Below are positions 34,053-42,599 of a stretch of DNA of 64,000 nt, one piece after another (position 1 is the first letter of the stretch; every line of letters starts with the position of its first letter). The position numbers and the translations under genes are program-made. The stretch comes from an uncultured Lachnospiraceae bacterium. GTDB taxonomy: Bacteria > Bacillota > Clostridia > Lachnospirales > Lachnospiraceae. The DNA lies in NCBI GenBank assembly GCA_934402055.1, contig CAKRTC010000001.1, forward strand, positions 124,001 to 188,000, given 5' to 3'. The notes under the pieces were generated by a model. The model worked only from the letters and a program-made list of their open reading frames with translations. It was not told the origin of the DNA and made no database searches.

Positions 34053-35603
34053 ATGACGATTGGTATCGTGCTTGTGCTTATTGTGGTTTCTATTATAGCC
34101 GCGGTCGCGGGCTTTGCCATAGGTAAGAATAAAGGCATAAGCGAGTATGAGCAGAAGGTAGGTTCTGCGGAAACGCGTGCGCGCTCAATAATAGATGACG
34201 CAGTAAAAACAGCAGAAACAAAGAAGAGAGAGGCTCTGCTCGAAGCAAAGGAAGAGTCTATCAGAAACAAAGCGGAATTTGAGAAGGAGCAGAGGGAGCG
34301 CCGCAAGGAGCTTCAGCAGCAGGAGCAGAGGCTTGTAAAGCGTGAGGAGAATGCCGAGCGTCTTCAGGCGGAACTCAGCAAAAAAGACAAGGAACTCAAT
34401 ACCAAGGACAACACACTTAACCGCAAGGCCGAGGAGATAAGACAGAAACACCTTGAGGTGGTTGCCGAGCTTGAGAGGATATCCGGTCTTACTGCCGATC
34501 AGGCCAAGGAGGAATTGCTTAACTCCGTAAGAGAAGATATTAAGCTTGATACGGCGCGTATCATCAAGGAATACGATAATATCGCCAAGGAAGAGGCGGA
34601 TAAGAAGGCTAAGGATTATATAGTAACGGCAATACAGAGATGTGCTGCCGATCATGTAGCGGAATCTACCGTGTCGGTCGTACAGCTGCCTAACGATGAT
34701 ATGAAGGGCAGGATCATCGGACGAGAGGGACGTAATATCAGAACTCTGGAGACACTTACCGGAGTTGAGCTTATTATAGACGATACACCGGAGGCTGTTG
34801 TTCTTTCGGGCTTCGATCCTGTAAGAAGAGAGATCGCAAGAGTTGCTCTTGAGAAACTTATAGTAGACGGACGTATCCATCCGTCACGTATAGAAGAAAC
34901 TGTAGAGAAGGCAAGAAAGGAAGTTGACAACACCATCCGTGAGGAGGGTGAGTCTGCGGTACTTGAGGTTGGAGTTCACGGACTAAATCCGGAGCTTGTA
35001 AAGCTCCTCGGACGTATGAAGTTCAGGACCTCATACGGTCAGAACGGACTCAAGCACAGTATCGAGGTTGCACAGCTTTCGGGGCTTCTTGCTTCGGAGC
35101 TCGGATATGATGTCAGACTTGCGAAGCGTGCCGGACTTTTGCATGATATAGGAAAGTCTGTGGATCATGAGCAGGAAGGAACACATGTGAGCCTCGGTGC
35201 GGAGATCTGCCGTAAGTACAAGGAGTCACCGGTCGTTATCAATGCAGTCGAATCACATCACGGAGATGTGCCTGCCAACAATCCGATATCATTTATCGTG
35301 GCAGCAGCCGATGCTATCTCGGCATCTCGTCCGGGGGCAAGAAGAGAGTCACTTGAGACTTACACTCAGAGACTCAGACAGCTTGAGGAAATCACAAATT
35401 CATATAAGGGAGTTGAAAAATCATTTGCCGTACAGGCAGGCCGTGAAGTCCGCATAATGGTAGTACCTCAGGAGATAAGCGAGGCCGATATGGTCATCCT
35501 CTCCAGAGACATTGCCAAGAGGATAGAAAATGAGATGACATATCCGGGTCAGATCAAGGTCAATGTCATCCGTGAGACAAGAGTAACGGCAACGGCAAAA
35601 TAA
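34053..35603 (+). CDS. rny: Ribonuclease Y
   Basis: A 516-residue membrane-anchored endoribonuclease that starts decay of many mRNAs. It has an N-terminal helix (GIVLVLIVVSIIAAVAGFAI), a long Glu/Lys/Arg-rich coiled coil to about residue 150, a KH domain (KGRIIGREGRNIRTLETLTG) and an HD domain (HSIEVAQLSGLLASELG; GLLHDIGKSVDHE). Order and length are standard. GGGGGAGGG precedes the ATG. It has its own promoter and is four bases before murC. Confidence 0.97.
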   Translation: MTIGIVLVLIVVSIIAAVAGFAIGKNKGISEYEQKVGSAETRARSIIDDAVKTAETKKREALLEAKEESIRNKAEFEKEQRERRKELQQQEQRLVKREENAERLQAELSKKDKELNTKDNTLNRKAEEIRQKHLEVVAELERISGLTADQAKEELLNSVREDIKLDTARIIKEYDNIAKEEADKKAKDYIVTAIQRCAADHVAESTVSVVQLPNDDMKGRIIGREGRNIRTLETLTGVELIIDDTPEAVVLSGFDPVRREIARVALEKLIVDGRIHPSRIEETVEKARKEVDNTIREEGESAVLEVGVHGLNPELVKLLGRMKFRTSYGQNGLKHSIEVAQLSGLLASELGYDVRLAKRAGLLHDIGKSVDHEQEGTHVSLGAEICRKYKESPVVINAVESHHGDVPANNPISFIVAAADAISASRPGARRESLETYTQRLRQLEEITNSYKGVEKSFAVQAGREVRIMVVPQEISEADMVILSRDIAKRIENEMTYPGQIKVNVIRETRVTATAK

Positions 35604-35607
35604 GCAT

Positions 35608-36987
35608 ATGTACCAGATAGATTTCAGTAAACCGATTAAGGTTCATTTTATAGGAATAGGCGGGATCAGCATGTCAGGACTTGCAGAGATCCTGCACGAG
35701 GCAGGCTTTAGCGTCAGCGGTTCCGATATGAAACAGTCTGCCTTGACAGACAAGCTGACATCAAACGGTGTCAAGATAACTGTAGGACAGAGTGCCGATA
35801 ATATCGTCGATCCGGATCTTGTTGTGTATACGGCAGCCATACATCCGGATAATCCGGAATATGCCGAAGCTGTAAAACGTGGTATACCTATGCTCTCAAG
35901 GGCTGAACTCCTCGGAGAGATCATGACTAACTACAAGACGGCCATCAATATTGCGGGTACTCACGGCAAGACTACCACTACATCAATGCTCAGTGAGATA
36001 TTGATCAAGGCAAAGAAGGATCCGACGGTAAGCGTGGGCGGCCTGCTTGATGCTATCGGCGGCAATCTGCGAAACGGAGCAAGGGATTACTTTGTTGCGG
36101 AGGCCTGTGAATATACCAACAGCTTTTTGAGTTTCCACCCGACAGTTGCCGTAATTCTTAATGTTGAGGCAGATCATCTTGATTTCTTTAAGGACATAGA
36201 TGATATAAGGAACAGCTTCAGGAGATTTGTACTTACTCTTCCTCAGGATGAGAGCGGTTTTCTCGTTATTAACGGAGATATTAAGAACAGAGAGTTCTTT
36301 ACCGATGCCATAGGATGCGGATATACTACTTTCGGACTTTCCGAGGGATGTGATTACACAGCAAAGGATATCAGCTTCGATGAGTACGCGAGACCGAGCT
36401 ATACACTTATCAGAAATGGTGAGACACTCGGAACGGTCAAGCTTAAGGTACACGGTAAGCATAATGTTCTTGATTCACTTGCGGCTATTGCAGCAGCTGA
36501 GCATGTCGGAGTTAAGATCGGGGATATAATAGAGGCACTCGCTGAGTTTGAAGGCGTTAAGCGTCGTTTCGAACACAAGGGCGTTGTAAACGGCTGTGAG
36601 ATACTTGATGACTATGCACATCATCCGCAGGAGATAGAGGCGACGCTCAGGGCTGCACAGCAGTGTAAGCATAACAAACTTTATGTTGTATTCCAGCCTC
36701 ATACCTATACCAGGACCAAGGCACTTCTTAAGGATTTTGCTTTGGCTTTGCAAAATGCAGATGAGGTGATACTTGCAGATATTTATGCCGCAAGAGAGGT
36801 TAATACAATAGGTGTAAGCTCTGCCGACATTGCCGAACTTATTAACGCTGCCGGCGGACATGCTGTCCACATTTCGGATTTTGAAAAAATAAAAAAATAT
36901 ATACTTGATAAGGTCAAAGAAGGCGATTTGTTGATAACTATGGGCGCGGGAAACGTTGTAGATATAGCAGATCAGCTTACAAGATAA
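35608..36987 (+). CDS. murC: UDP-N-acetylmuramate-L-alanine ligase
   Basis: MurC adds the first amino acid, L-alanine, to UDP-MurNAc in peptidoglycan synthesis. The 459-residue protein shows the N-terminal HFIGIGGISMSGLAEIL, the ATP loop GTHGKTTTTSMLSEIL, the central ligase core (NVEADHLDFFKD) and the C-terminal DDYAHHPQEIEATL and FQPHTYTRTKALL blocks. It follows rny by four bases and ends at a terminator. It is not clustered with other mur genes. Confidence 0.97.
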   Translation: MYQIDFSKPIKVHFIGIGGISMSGLAEILHEAGFSVSGSDMKQSALTDKLTSNGVKITVGQSADNIVDPDLVVYTAAIHPDNPEYAEAVKRGIPMLSRAELLGEIMTNYKTAINIAGTHGKTTTTSMLSEILIKAKKDPTVSVGGLLDAIGGNLRNGARDYFVAEACEYTNSFLSFHPTVAVILNVEADHLDFFKDIDDIRNSFRRFVLTLPQDESGFLVINGDIKNREFFTDAIGCGYTTFGLSEGCDYTAKDISFDEYARPSYTLIRNGETLGTVKLKVHGKHNVLDSLAAIAAAEHVGVKIGDIIEALAEFEGVKRRFEHKGVVNGCEILDDYAHHPQEIEATLRAAQQCKHNKLYVVFQPHTYTRTKALLKDFALALQNADEVILADIYAAREVNTIGVSSADIAELINAAGGHAVHISDFEKIKKYILDKVKEGDLLITMGAGNVVDIADQLTR

Positions 36988-37001
36988 AAGTTATCAACAT
37001 T

Positions 37002-37054
37002 ATCCACACGGATTTGCACATTTATGTAAATCATCCGTGTGGATTCTTTTTTTT
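37002..37054 (+). terminator. Intrinsic terminator after murC
   Basis: A perfect 12-bp stem ATCCACACGGAT / ATCCGTGTGGAT around a 19-base loop, then TCTTTTTTTT. Confidence 0.92.
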
Positions 37055-37131
37055 GAGAAAATGGCTAAAAAAGGGAGTTTCAAAATATTATTCACTTTAT
37101 CCACAACATAATTATGACAACCCCTGCAGTG

Positions 37132-37160
37132 TTCAAATGAACGGAATTCTATGTTAATAT
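37132..37160 (+). promoter_or_regulatory. Candidate promoter for the dnaD-dnaI-prs string
   Basis: TTCAAA (37132-37137) and TAATAT (37155-37160) with a 17-base spacer, after the murC terminator and 29 bases before the DnaD-like gene. Both boxes depart from consensus. Confidence 0.35.
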
Positions 37161-37188
37161 ATTTACGAATGAAGGGTAGGTTTGAGCT

Positions 37189-38019
37189 ATGAGTTGCAGT
37201 GATTTATTTCAGGTGGACGCGACCTTGGTTGCGAATGAATTTTTAGATAAATATATGCCGCAGGCAAACGGAGATTACGTTAAGGTATATCTTTACCTGC
37301 TCAGAAACGGCAAAGACGGAGTAGATATAGAGACCGCAGCGGAGAGTCTCGAGCTTACCGAAGGTGACGTAAGAAGAGCGATAAAGTATTGGGAAAAGTG
37401 CGGTATAGTGACTCTCGGAGGTGATACGGGCAGAAAGCCATCCGGCAGCGCACGCAGATCACCGGTAATTAAGGAAGAGCCGGATACAGCAGTCAAGATG
37501 TCCGATGATTCCGAGACTTGCAGGGAGCCTGCAAGGGATAAGGATTCAGATACCGCAGATTCCGGATCCATAGATGCCGATGGGGCTATACGCAATCGCT
37601 ATAAGCGTATCGAGGGCAGAAACGCACTTAACAGACTTGCGGAGGATCTCGAATACAAGCAGCTTCTGTTCATGGTCCAGAGATACCGCAGCAAGATACT
37701 TACAGAGCAGGATGAGCAGGTGCTGGCATATCTCTACGACGGACTTAAGCTTCCGGCGGATGTGCTTGATTATCTGGTTCAGTATTGTGTGGAGACAAAA
37801 CACAGCAGCATGAGGTATATCGAGAAGACCGGACTGGATTGGGCAAGCCTCGGAATTCGCACAGTGAATGATGCGAAGAGACGTACCAAGCAGTTTGAAA
37901 AGCTTAAGACCGGATCAGCAGCGAAGACAACGGACAGTAAGCTTAAGAATGGTATATCCGGTTCCGATGAGGATCTCGACAGCTGGCTTAATGAATATGC
38001 ACAGAGGAATATCAGATAA
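37189..38019 (+). CDS. DnaD-domain replication initiation protein
   Basis: A 276-residue protein with an N-terminal winged-helix-like region (residues 10-85; KVYLYLLRNGKDGVDIETAA, RRAIKYWEKCGIVTLGG), a polar Ser/Asp/Glu linker, and a C-terminal DnaD/DnaB_2 domain (ILTEQDEQVLAYLYDGLKL; MRYIEKTGLDWASLGI, corresponding to the YxxxIxxxW motif). DnaD-type proteins remodel DNA and recruit the helicase loader. Its stop overlaps by one base the start of a DnaI-like gene, which fits that role. Confidence 0.9.
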   Translation: MSCSDLFQVDATLVANEFLDKYMPQANGDYVKVYLYLLRNGKDGVDIETAAESLELTEGDVRRAIKYWEKCGIVTLGGDTGRKPSGSARRSPVIKEEPDTAVKMSDDSETCREPARDKDSDTADSGSIDADGAIRNRYKRIEGRNALNRLAEDLEYKQLLFMVQRYRSKILTEQDEQVLAYLYDGLKLPADVLDYLVQYCVETKHSSMRYIEKTGLDWASLGIRTVNDAKRRTKQFEKLKTGSAAKTTDSKLKNGISGSDEDLDSWLNEYAQRNIR

Positions 38020-39029
38020 TGTCTTTAAGCAGGGAACAGTATAATGAAATAATGCGAGTTATAAGTCAGAGACACAGCAATGCTTATAACAGGCTGAGAT
38101 CAAAGCAGGAAGAGGTCGAAGGACAGCTTCCTGCTATTCGCGTGTACAACGAACAGATATCGGAGCTGTCGGTAAGGAGACTTAAGGCGGAATTGGGAAG
38201 AGGAACGGATGATGCTGCCGAGCTTGATGCAAGGATAGGCGAGATAAAAGAGAAAAAACGCAGACTCATGACAGATGCAGGATATGCCGAGGATGAGCTT
38301 GAATTGCATTTTTATTGTGATAGATGTAAGGATACAGGTTATGTCGGCAACGAAAAATGCAGCTGCTTCAAACGACTTGAGACAGAACTGCTTAACCGTG
38401 AATCGGGTCTTCCCGCATTGCTTGCAAGAGATAATTTCGGAAGCTTCAGATTTGATATCTTTGATAACAGCAGAGAGATAGAGGAACTTAAGCCGAAACG
38501 TGTTACCCAGCTTGATTATATGCGGAGTACGGTAATGCAGAGCGTTAAGGATTTTATTGACAGCTTCGATCATAAAAAGGGGTCGAATATACTGATGATA
38601 GGCGCTCCGGGAACAGGCAAGACTTTTTTAAGCAACTGTATAGCAAAAGCCTTGATAGACAGCAGACATACTGTGCTCTATGAACGTGCAAACGATCTTG
38701 TAGATGCATTTTCATCAAGAGATTTTAAACGAGGTGATTATACACAGGCTGCAGGCAGGATAGACAGGGTCAATGACTGTGAGCTGCTTATAATAGATGA
38801 TCTCGGTACTGAGTTTACAAACGATTATTCGAAATCAAGACTCTTTGAGGTTATTGAGGGTAGACTTTCACGAGGCTTATCTACTATAATATCTACGAAT
38901 CTATCTTTAAATCAGCTCAGGGCAGTATACGGAGCGCGTATCACATCTAGATTCATCGGGGGATATACACTGTTGCCGTTCTACGGAACGGATCTGCGAA
39001 GTAAGAAAAACGGGAGGGGATACGAATGA
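38019..39029 (+). CDS. DnaI/DnaC-like helicase loader ATPase
   Basis: A 336-residue loader. The N-terminal third is coiled-coil, then a zinc cluster (CDRCKDTGYVGNEKCSC, four Cys). The AAA+ domain has Walker A GAPGTGKTFLSN, Walker B ELLIIDDLGTEF, sensor 1 TIISTNLSLNQL and an arginine-finger region (YGARITSRFIGGY). This is the DnaI plan for loading the replicative helicase. It overlaps the DnaD-like gene by one base and the PRPP synthetase gene by four. Confidence 0.92.
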   Translation: MSLSREQYNEIMRVISQRHSNAYNRLRSKQEEVEGQLPAIRVYNEQISELSVRRLKAELGRGTDDAAELDARIGEIKEKKRRLMTDAGYAEDELELHFYCDRCKDTGYVGNEKCSCFKRLETELLNRESGLPALLARDNFGSFRFDIFDNSREIEELKPKRVTQLDYMRSTVMQSVKDFIDSFDHKKGSNILMIGAPGTGKTFLSNCIAKALIDSRHTVLYERANDLVDAFSSRDFKRGDYTQAAGRIDRVNDCELLIIDDLGTEFTNDYSKSRLFEVIEGRLSRGLSTIISTNLSLNQLRAVYGARITSRFIGGYTLLPFYGTDLRSKKNGRGYE

Positions 39030-40240
39030 GTAAACCTGCAGGACAATTTACAAGAAAAAGCGATATTGAGAACGAGGTCGTTCCTTACGGACCGATAGGC
39101 ATAGTCGCACTTAAGGGTATGGATGAGATGGCCAAGACCGTTGATTCGTTCCTTGTAGAGTGGAGACATGAGAGAAGTGTTGCCGAGCAGAACAGCATAC
39201 TTTTCCAGGGCTATGATAAGGAATCGTTTATAGTAGATTCCGACTGTCCTCGTTTCGGATCGGGAGAAGGTAAGGGCGTTATCAAGAGCACTACCAGAGG
39301 ACATGATATTTATTTCTTTGTAGATGTCACGAATTATTCTATTACTTACGGTGTAGGAGATCAGATCAACCATTATTCACCGGATGATCATTATCAGGAT
39401 CTTAAGCGTCTTATAGCAGCCGCAGCAGGCCGTTCTAAGCGTATGACGGTCATCATGCCGTTCTTATACGAAGGCAGAGTTCATAACAGAGAGGGCAGAG
39501 AGTCTCTTGACTGTGCACAGATGCTCAAGGAGCTTGTGTCAATGGGTGTCACCAATATAGTTACCTTTGATGCCAATGACCCGAGAGTCCAGAATGCTAT
39601 TCCGCTTCACGGATTTGACAATTTCACTCCTACTTATCAGTATATCAAGGCACTTTGCCGTGAATATAAGGATCTGCAGTTTGACAGCAGCAATATGCTT
39701 GTTGTAAGCCCTGATGAACCGGGTATGCACAGAGCAATATACTTTGCGTCTGTTTTGGGCGTTGATATGGGTATGTTCTATGCGAGAAAGGATTATTCTG
39801 TCAAGATAGACGGCAGGAATCCGGTAGTTGCGAACGAGTTCCTCGGACCTGAGGTAGAGGGCAAGGATGTTATCATAGTTGATGATATGATCTCATCGGG
39901 CTACAGTGTACTGGATGTGGCACGTACTCTCAAGGCCAAGAAGGCAAAACGTGTATTTGTATGTGTATCCTTCGGACTTTTCACCAATGGCCTGGAGGAG
40001 TTTGACAAGGCGTATGAGGATGGCGTTATCGACAGAGTGTTCACCACCAACCTTGTATATCAGTCAGAGGAGTTACAGAAGAGAAAGTGGCATGCGGACG
40101 TAAGAATGGGTAAATTCCTTGCGCTTATTATTGACTCGCTTAATCATGATTACACAATAAGCGATCTGCTCAATCCTATTGACCGTATAAATAAGCTTCT
40201 TAAGAAATACAGAGAGCGTACTATGGGCAATGTTCAGTAA
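39026..40240 (+). CDS. prs: Ribose-phosphate pyrophosphokinase-like protein, divergent form
   Basis: A 404-residue protein, about 85 residues longer than classical PRPP synthetase. The double phosphoribosyltransferase fold shows in VIMPFLYEGRVHNREGRES and in the PRPP-type loop VIIVDDMISSGYSVLDVA, with VSPDEPGMHRAIYFASVLG and the flexible-loop Arg/Lys in FYARKDY. The canonical DDMIDTAGT loop is DDMISSGYS here, and the ATP-binding stretch is altered. Synthesis of PRPP from ribose-5-phosphate and ATP is likely, but the changes leave regulation and even activity open. It overlaps the dnaI-like gene by four bases, linking nucleotide precursor supply to replication proteins. Confidence 0.82.
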   Translation: MSKPAGQFTRKSDIENEVVPYGPIGIVALKGMDEMAKTVDSFLVEWRHERSVAEQNSILFQGYDKESFIVDSDCPRFGSGEGKGVIKSTTRGHDIYFFVDVTNYSITYGVGDQINHYSPDDHYQDLKRLIAAAAGRSKRMTVIMPFLYEGRVHNREGRESLDCAQMLKELVSMGVTNIVTFDANDPRVQNAIPLHGFDNFTPTYQYIKALCREYKDLQFDSSNMLVVSPDEPGMHRAIYFASVLGVDMGMFYARKDYSVKIDGRNPVVANEFLGPEVEGKDVIIVDDMISSGYSVLDVARTLKAKKAKRVFVCVSFGLFTNGLEEFDKAYEDGVIDRVFTTNLVYQSEELQKRKWHADVRMGKFLALIIDSLNHDYTISDLLNPIDRINKLLKKYRERTMGNVQ

Positions 40241-41312
40241 TATGGCACCGTTTAGTTTAAGAGCATCTTTATACAGCTTTATACTGACGGTAACGGTCAT
40301 ATGGATACATGCGGTCGATCCGGGCTTCGCAGCAGGCTTAGCCGATCAGACCGGAGATGTTTTTACCGCAGTCGAGAGGCTGCTTGGAAGCGGCCTGGGA
40401 CAGTTAGCTGTCCCGGGCTTCTTTTGTATGAGCGGGTATTTATTTTTCAGAAATATGCCGGAGGAGCTACGGACGATATCAGCTGATAACGGCAAGTTTC
40501 TGCTGTTGTTTTTCGGGAATAAACTGAGGAAACGTGTTTCGAGCCTGCTTGTACCGTATCTGATATGGAACGGCATTTACTATCTGATATATATTGCAGC
40601 CGGAAGAGCCTCATTTGGCATGACGGAGGCTGTACGGTCGATCCTATTCTACAGATACAATCCTGTTTTCTGGTATCTCTATGAACTTGTTCTGATCACG
40701 ATCATTACGCCGTTTATATATATGCTTATCAGTGACAGACGACTTGCCTTGCCGGTACTGTCTGCAATATTTTTCGCAGCATGCTGTTATGACAGACTTC
40801 CTTTTCATTATGTAAATGAAGATGCTTTATTTTACTATATGACGGGAAGTTTCCTTGCGCTTCATTTTAAGAACTGTGAGAACAATAGAGACAAGATAAA
40901 ACGCATGGGGGCAGTATGCTTTTTTATTTTTGTTATATGTGAAGAATGTATAGCAAACAGTAATTATTTTATAGCTATTGCTGCCACAGTCGGAGGACGC
41001 ATAACGGGACTTCTGGCATTATTTGCTATTGTAAATGTTGCCGTACCTGTAAATGTGAAGCTTCCCGGGTTTACGGGATATAATTTCATGGTGTATGCAC
41101 TTCATTATCTTGAGATCAGAGCTGTAAGAGTGATTGCAGACGGTATATTGCACGCTGCATCAGGAATGAGTTTATCGGAAAGTCCCGTATTAAGTGCGTG
41201 TCTGTACATACTTATGCCTTTTATCTGTATTATGATCACAGTTCCTATAGGAGAACTTATGAAGAGACTGAGTCCCAAGCTATATATGCTGATGACAGGC
41301 GGAAGAAACTGA
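40230..41312 (+). CDS. Acyltransferase family 3 membrane protein
   Basis: A 360-residue protein with about ten helices. The N-terminal helix carries the catalytic-type His (TVTVIWIHAVD), followed by VPGFFCMSGYLFF and LVPYLIWNGIYYL, all typical of acyltransferase-3 proteins that O-acetylate or succinylate surface glycans and wall polymers. ATG 40230 overlaps the prs gene; ATG 40242 is an alternative and neither has a clear Shine-Dalgarno. It ends the string of overlapping genes from the DnaD-like protein; its function appears unrelated to replication. Confidence 0.83.
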   Translation: MFSNMAPFSLRASLYSFILTVTVIWIHAVDPGFAAGLADQTGDVFTAVERLLGSGLGQLAVPGFFCMSGYLFFRNMPEELRTISADNGKFLLLFFGNKLRKRVSSLLVPYLIWNGIYYLIYIAAGRASFGMTEAVRSILFYRYNPVFWYLYELVLITIITPFIYMLISDRRLALPVLSAIFFAACCYDRLPFHYVNEDALFYYMTGSFLALHFKNCENNRDKIKRMGAVCFFIFVICEECIANSNYFIAIAATVGGRITGLLALFAIVNVAVPVNVKLPGFTGYNFMVYALHYLEIRAVRVIADGILHAASGMSLSESPVLSACLYILMPFICIMITVPIGELMKRLSPKLYMLMTGGRN

Positions 41313-41450
41313 GCGATGCGAGAGCTTGCTTACCGAGTTATCTAAGAATATCAACGGCTGTATATAACAAATGAAAAAAAACTTGGTCAAAGGGATGATA
41401 TGGCTTGACTGAAAGAATATCTGTAAGTATAGGAAATATACATATATAAA

Positions 41451-41497
41451 AAAGAAGGATCTGAGGGAAAAATGAATTTCCCGGATCCTTCTTTTTT
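41451..41497. terminator. Bidirectional terminator between convergent genes
   Basis: AAGAAGGATC pairs with GGATCCTTCTT, with inner GGGAAA / TTTCCC; a T-run follows on the + strand and an A-run precedes, so it serves both the + strand acyltransferase and the - strand methyltransferase. Confidence 0.88.
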
Positions 41498-41498
41498 A

Positions 41499-42407
41499 TC
41501 ATGCAGTCCAGATTCCGGATGCGCCGGCAGGAAGAATGAGGTCTGAGTTTTCTATAGGCAGACCTAACTCATCGGCATCGCAGCTGCCGCCGAACTTTGA
41601 TCCTACGGCAAGCTTAAGCATTGCACTCAGAACTCCGGCCTGCAGACCTGTGGTATAGCTGTTGATAAGATAAAAGAGCGGTTTGTCACTCAATATTTCT
41701 GCGCAAAGCTCTACAAACGGATATATGCTGTCTTCTATCTTCCATATCTCGCCCTTCGGACCTCTGCCGTAAGACGGTGGATCCATGATAATGGCATCGT
41801 ATTTGTTGCCTCTGCGTATCTCGCGTTCAACGAATTTGCGGCAGTCGTCTACCAGCCATCTGACAGGGGCATCGCCAAGTCCCGAAGATGCGGCATTTTC
41901 CTTGGCCCAGGCAACCATGCCCTTTGAAGCGTCTACATGAGTAACTTCGGCGCCTGCGGCAGCTGCGGCAAGGCTGGCTCCGCCTGTATAAGCGAAGAGA
42001 TTGAGTACCTTTACAGGTCTGTCAGGCTCCGCCTTAATACGTTCGCTTATCAGTTTGTAGCTTAAGTCCCAGTTTGCAGCCTGCTCGGGGAAGACTCCGG
42101 TGTGTTTAAAAGCAAAGGGCTTGAGATGAAAGCAGATATCAAAAGGCTTGATATTATCACAGCCGCAGCCTAAGGTATAATGAAGCTCCCAGGTCTCCGG
42201 GAGATCAAAAAACTGCCATTCTCCGCCTCCTTTAGAGGAACGCAGATAATGTGCGTTGGGACTGCGCCAGGCACGAAGCTTTTTAGGCGAGGTCCATATT
42301 ACCTGCGGGTCGGGACGGATGAGAGTGTATCCGGCCCAGTTCTCGAGCTTCTCACCGCCGGAAACATCCAGTACTTTATATTCTTTCCAATTACTTGCTG
42401 TTCGCAT
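41499..42407 (-). CDS. Class I SAM-dependent methyltransferase, RlmI/RlmL-like
   Basis: A 302-residue methyltransferase. The SAM pocket is VLNLFAYTGGASLAAAAAG, the acidic loop THVDASKGMVAWAKENA, and the catalytic block IIMDPPSYGRG, followed by WKIEDSIYPFVE. This pattern belongs to the RlmI/RlmL group that makes 5-methylcytosine or 2-methylguanine in 23S rRNA; the target base is not readable. A PUA domain, present in RlmI, is absent. The start is placed at the ATG ending at 42407 because GGAG lies just upstream; a TTG at 42422 is the other option. It is the only gene on this strand. A TATAAT-like box lies upstream on the - strand (42449-42444). Confidence 0.88.
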   Translation of the reverse strand: MRTASNWKEYKVLDVSGGEKLENWAGYTLIRPDPQVIWTSPKKLRAWRSPNAHYLRSSKGGGEWQFFDLPETWELHYTLGCGCDNIKPFDICFHLKPFAFKHTGVFPEQAANWDLSYKLISERIKAEPDRPVKVLNLFAYTGGASLAAAAAGAEVTHVDASKGMVAWAKENAASSGLGDAPVRWLVDDCRKFVEREIRRGNKYDAIIMDPPSYGRGPKGEIWKIEDSIYPFVELCAEILSDKPLFYLINSYTTGLQAGVLSAMLKLAVGSKFGGSCDADELGLPIENSDLILPAGASGIWTA

Positions 42408-42507
42408 AGCTTCTCCGATCAAATAATATTATTTTTCAAATTTATTATACCTGATTAATAATATCCTTATTTAAGTTATTCGTAAATAATCTGTCATTAA
42501 AATGGTA

Positions 42508-42536
42508 TTGTTTACACTAAATATAGTTGTTATACT
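42508..42536 (+). promoter_or_regulatory. Promoter for the first wall-binding protein gene
   Basis: TTGTTT (42508-42513) and TATACT (42531-42536) with a 17-base spacer, 64 bases before the start codon. Confidence 0.55.
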
Positions 42537-42599
42537 CAGTAAAGAGTCGAAATATAGTATATTTTTCGACATTAAGGTGTTTATGGACGGCAGGAGCTT

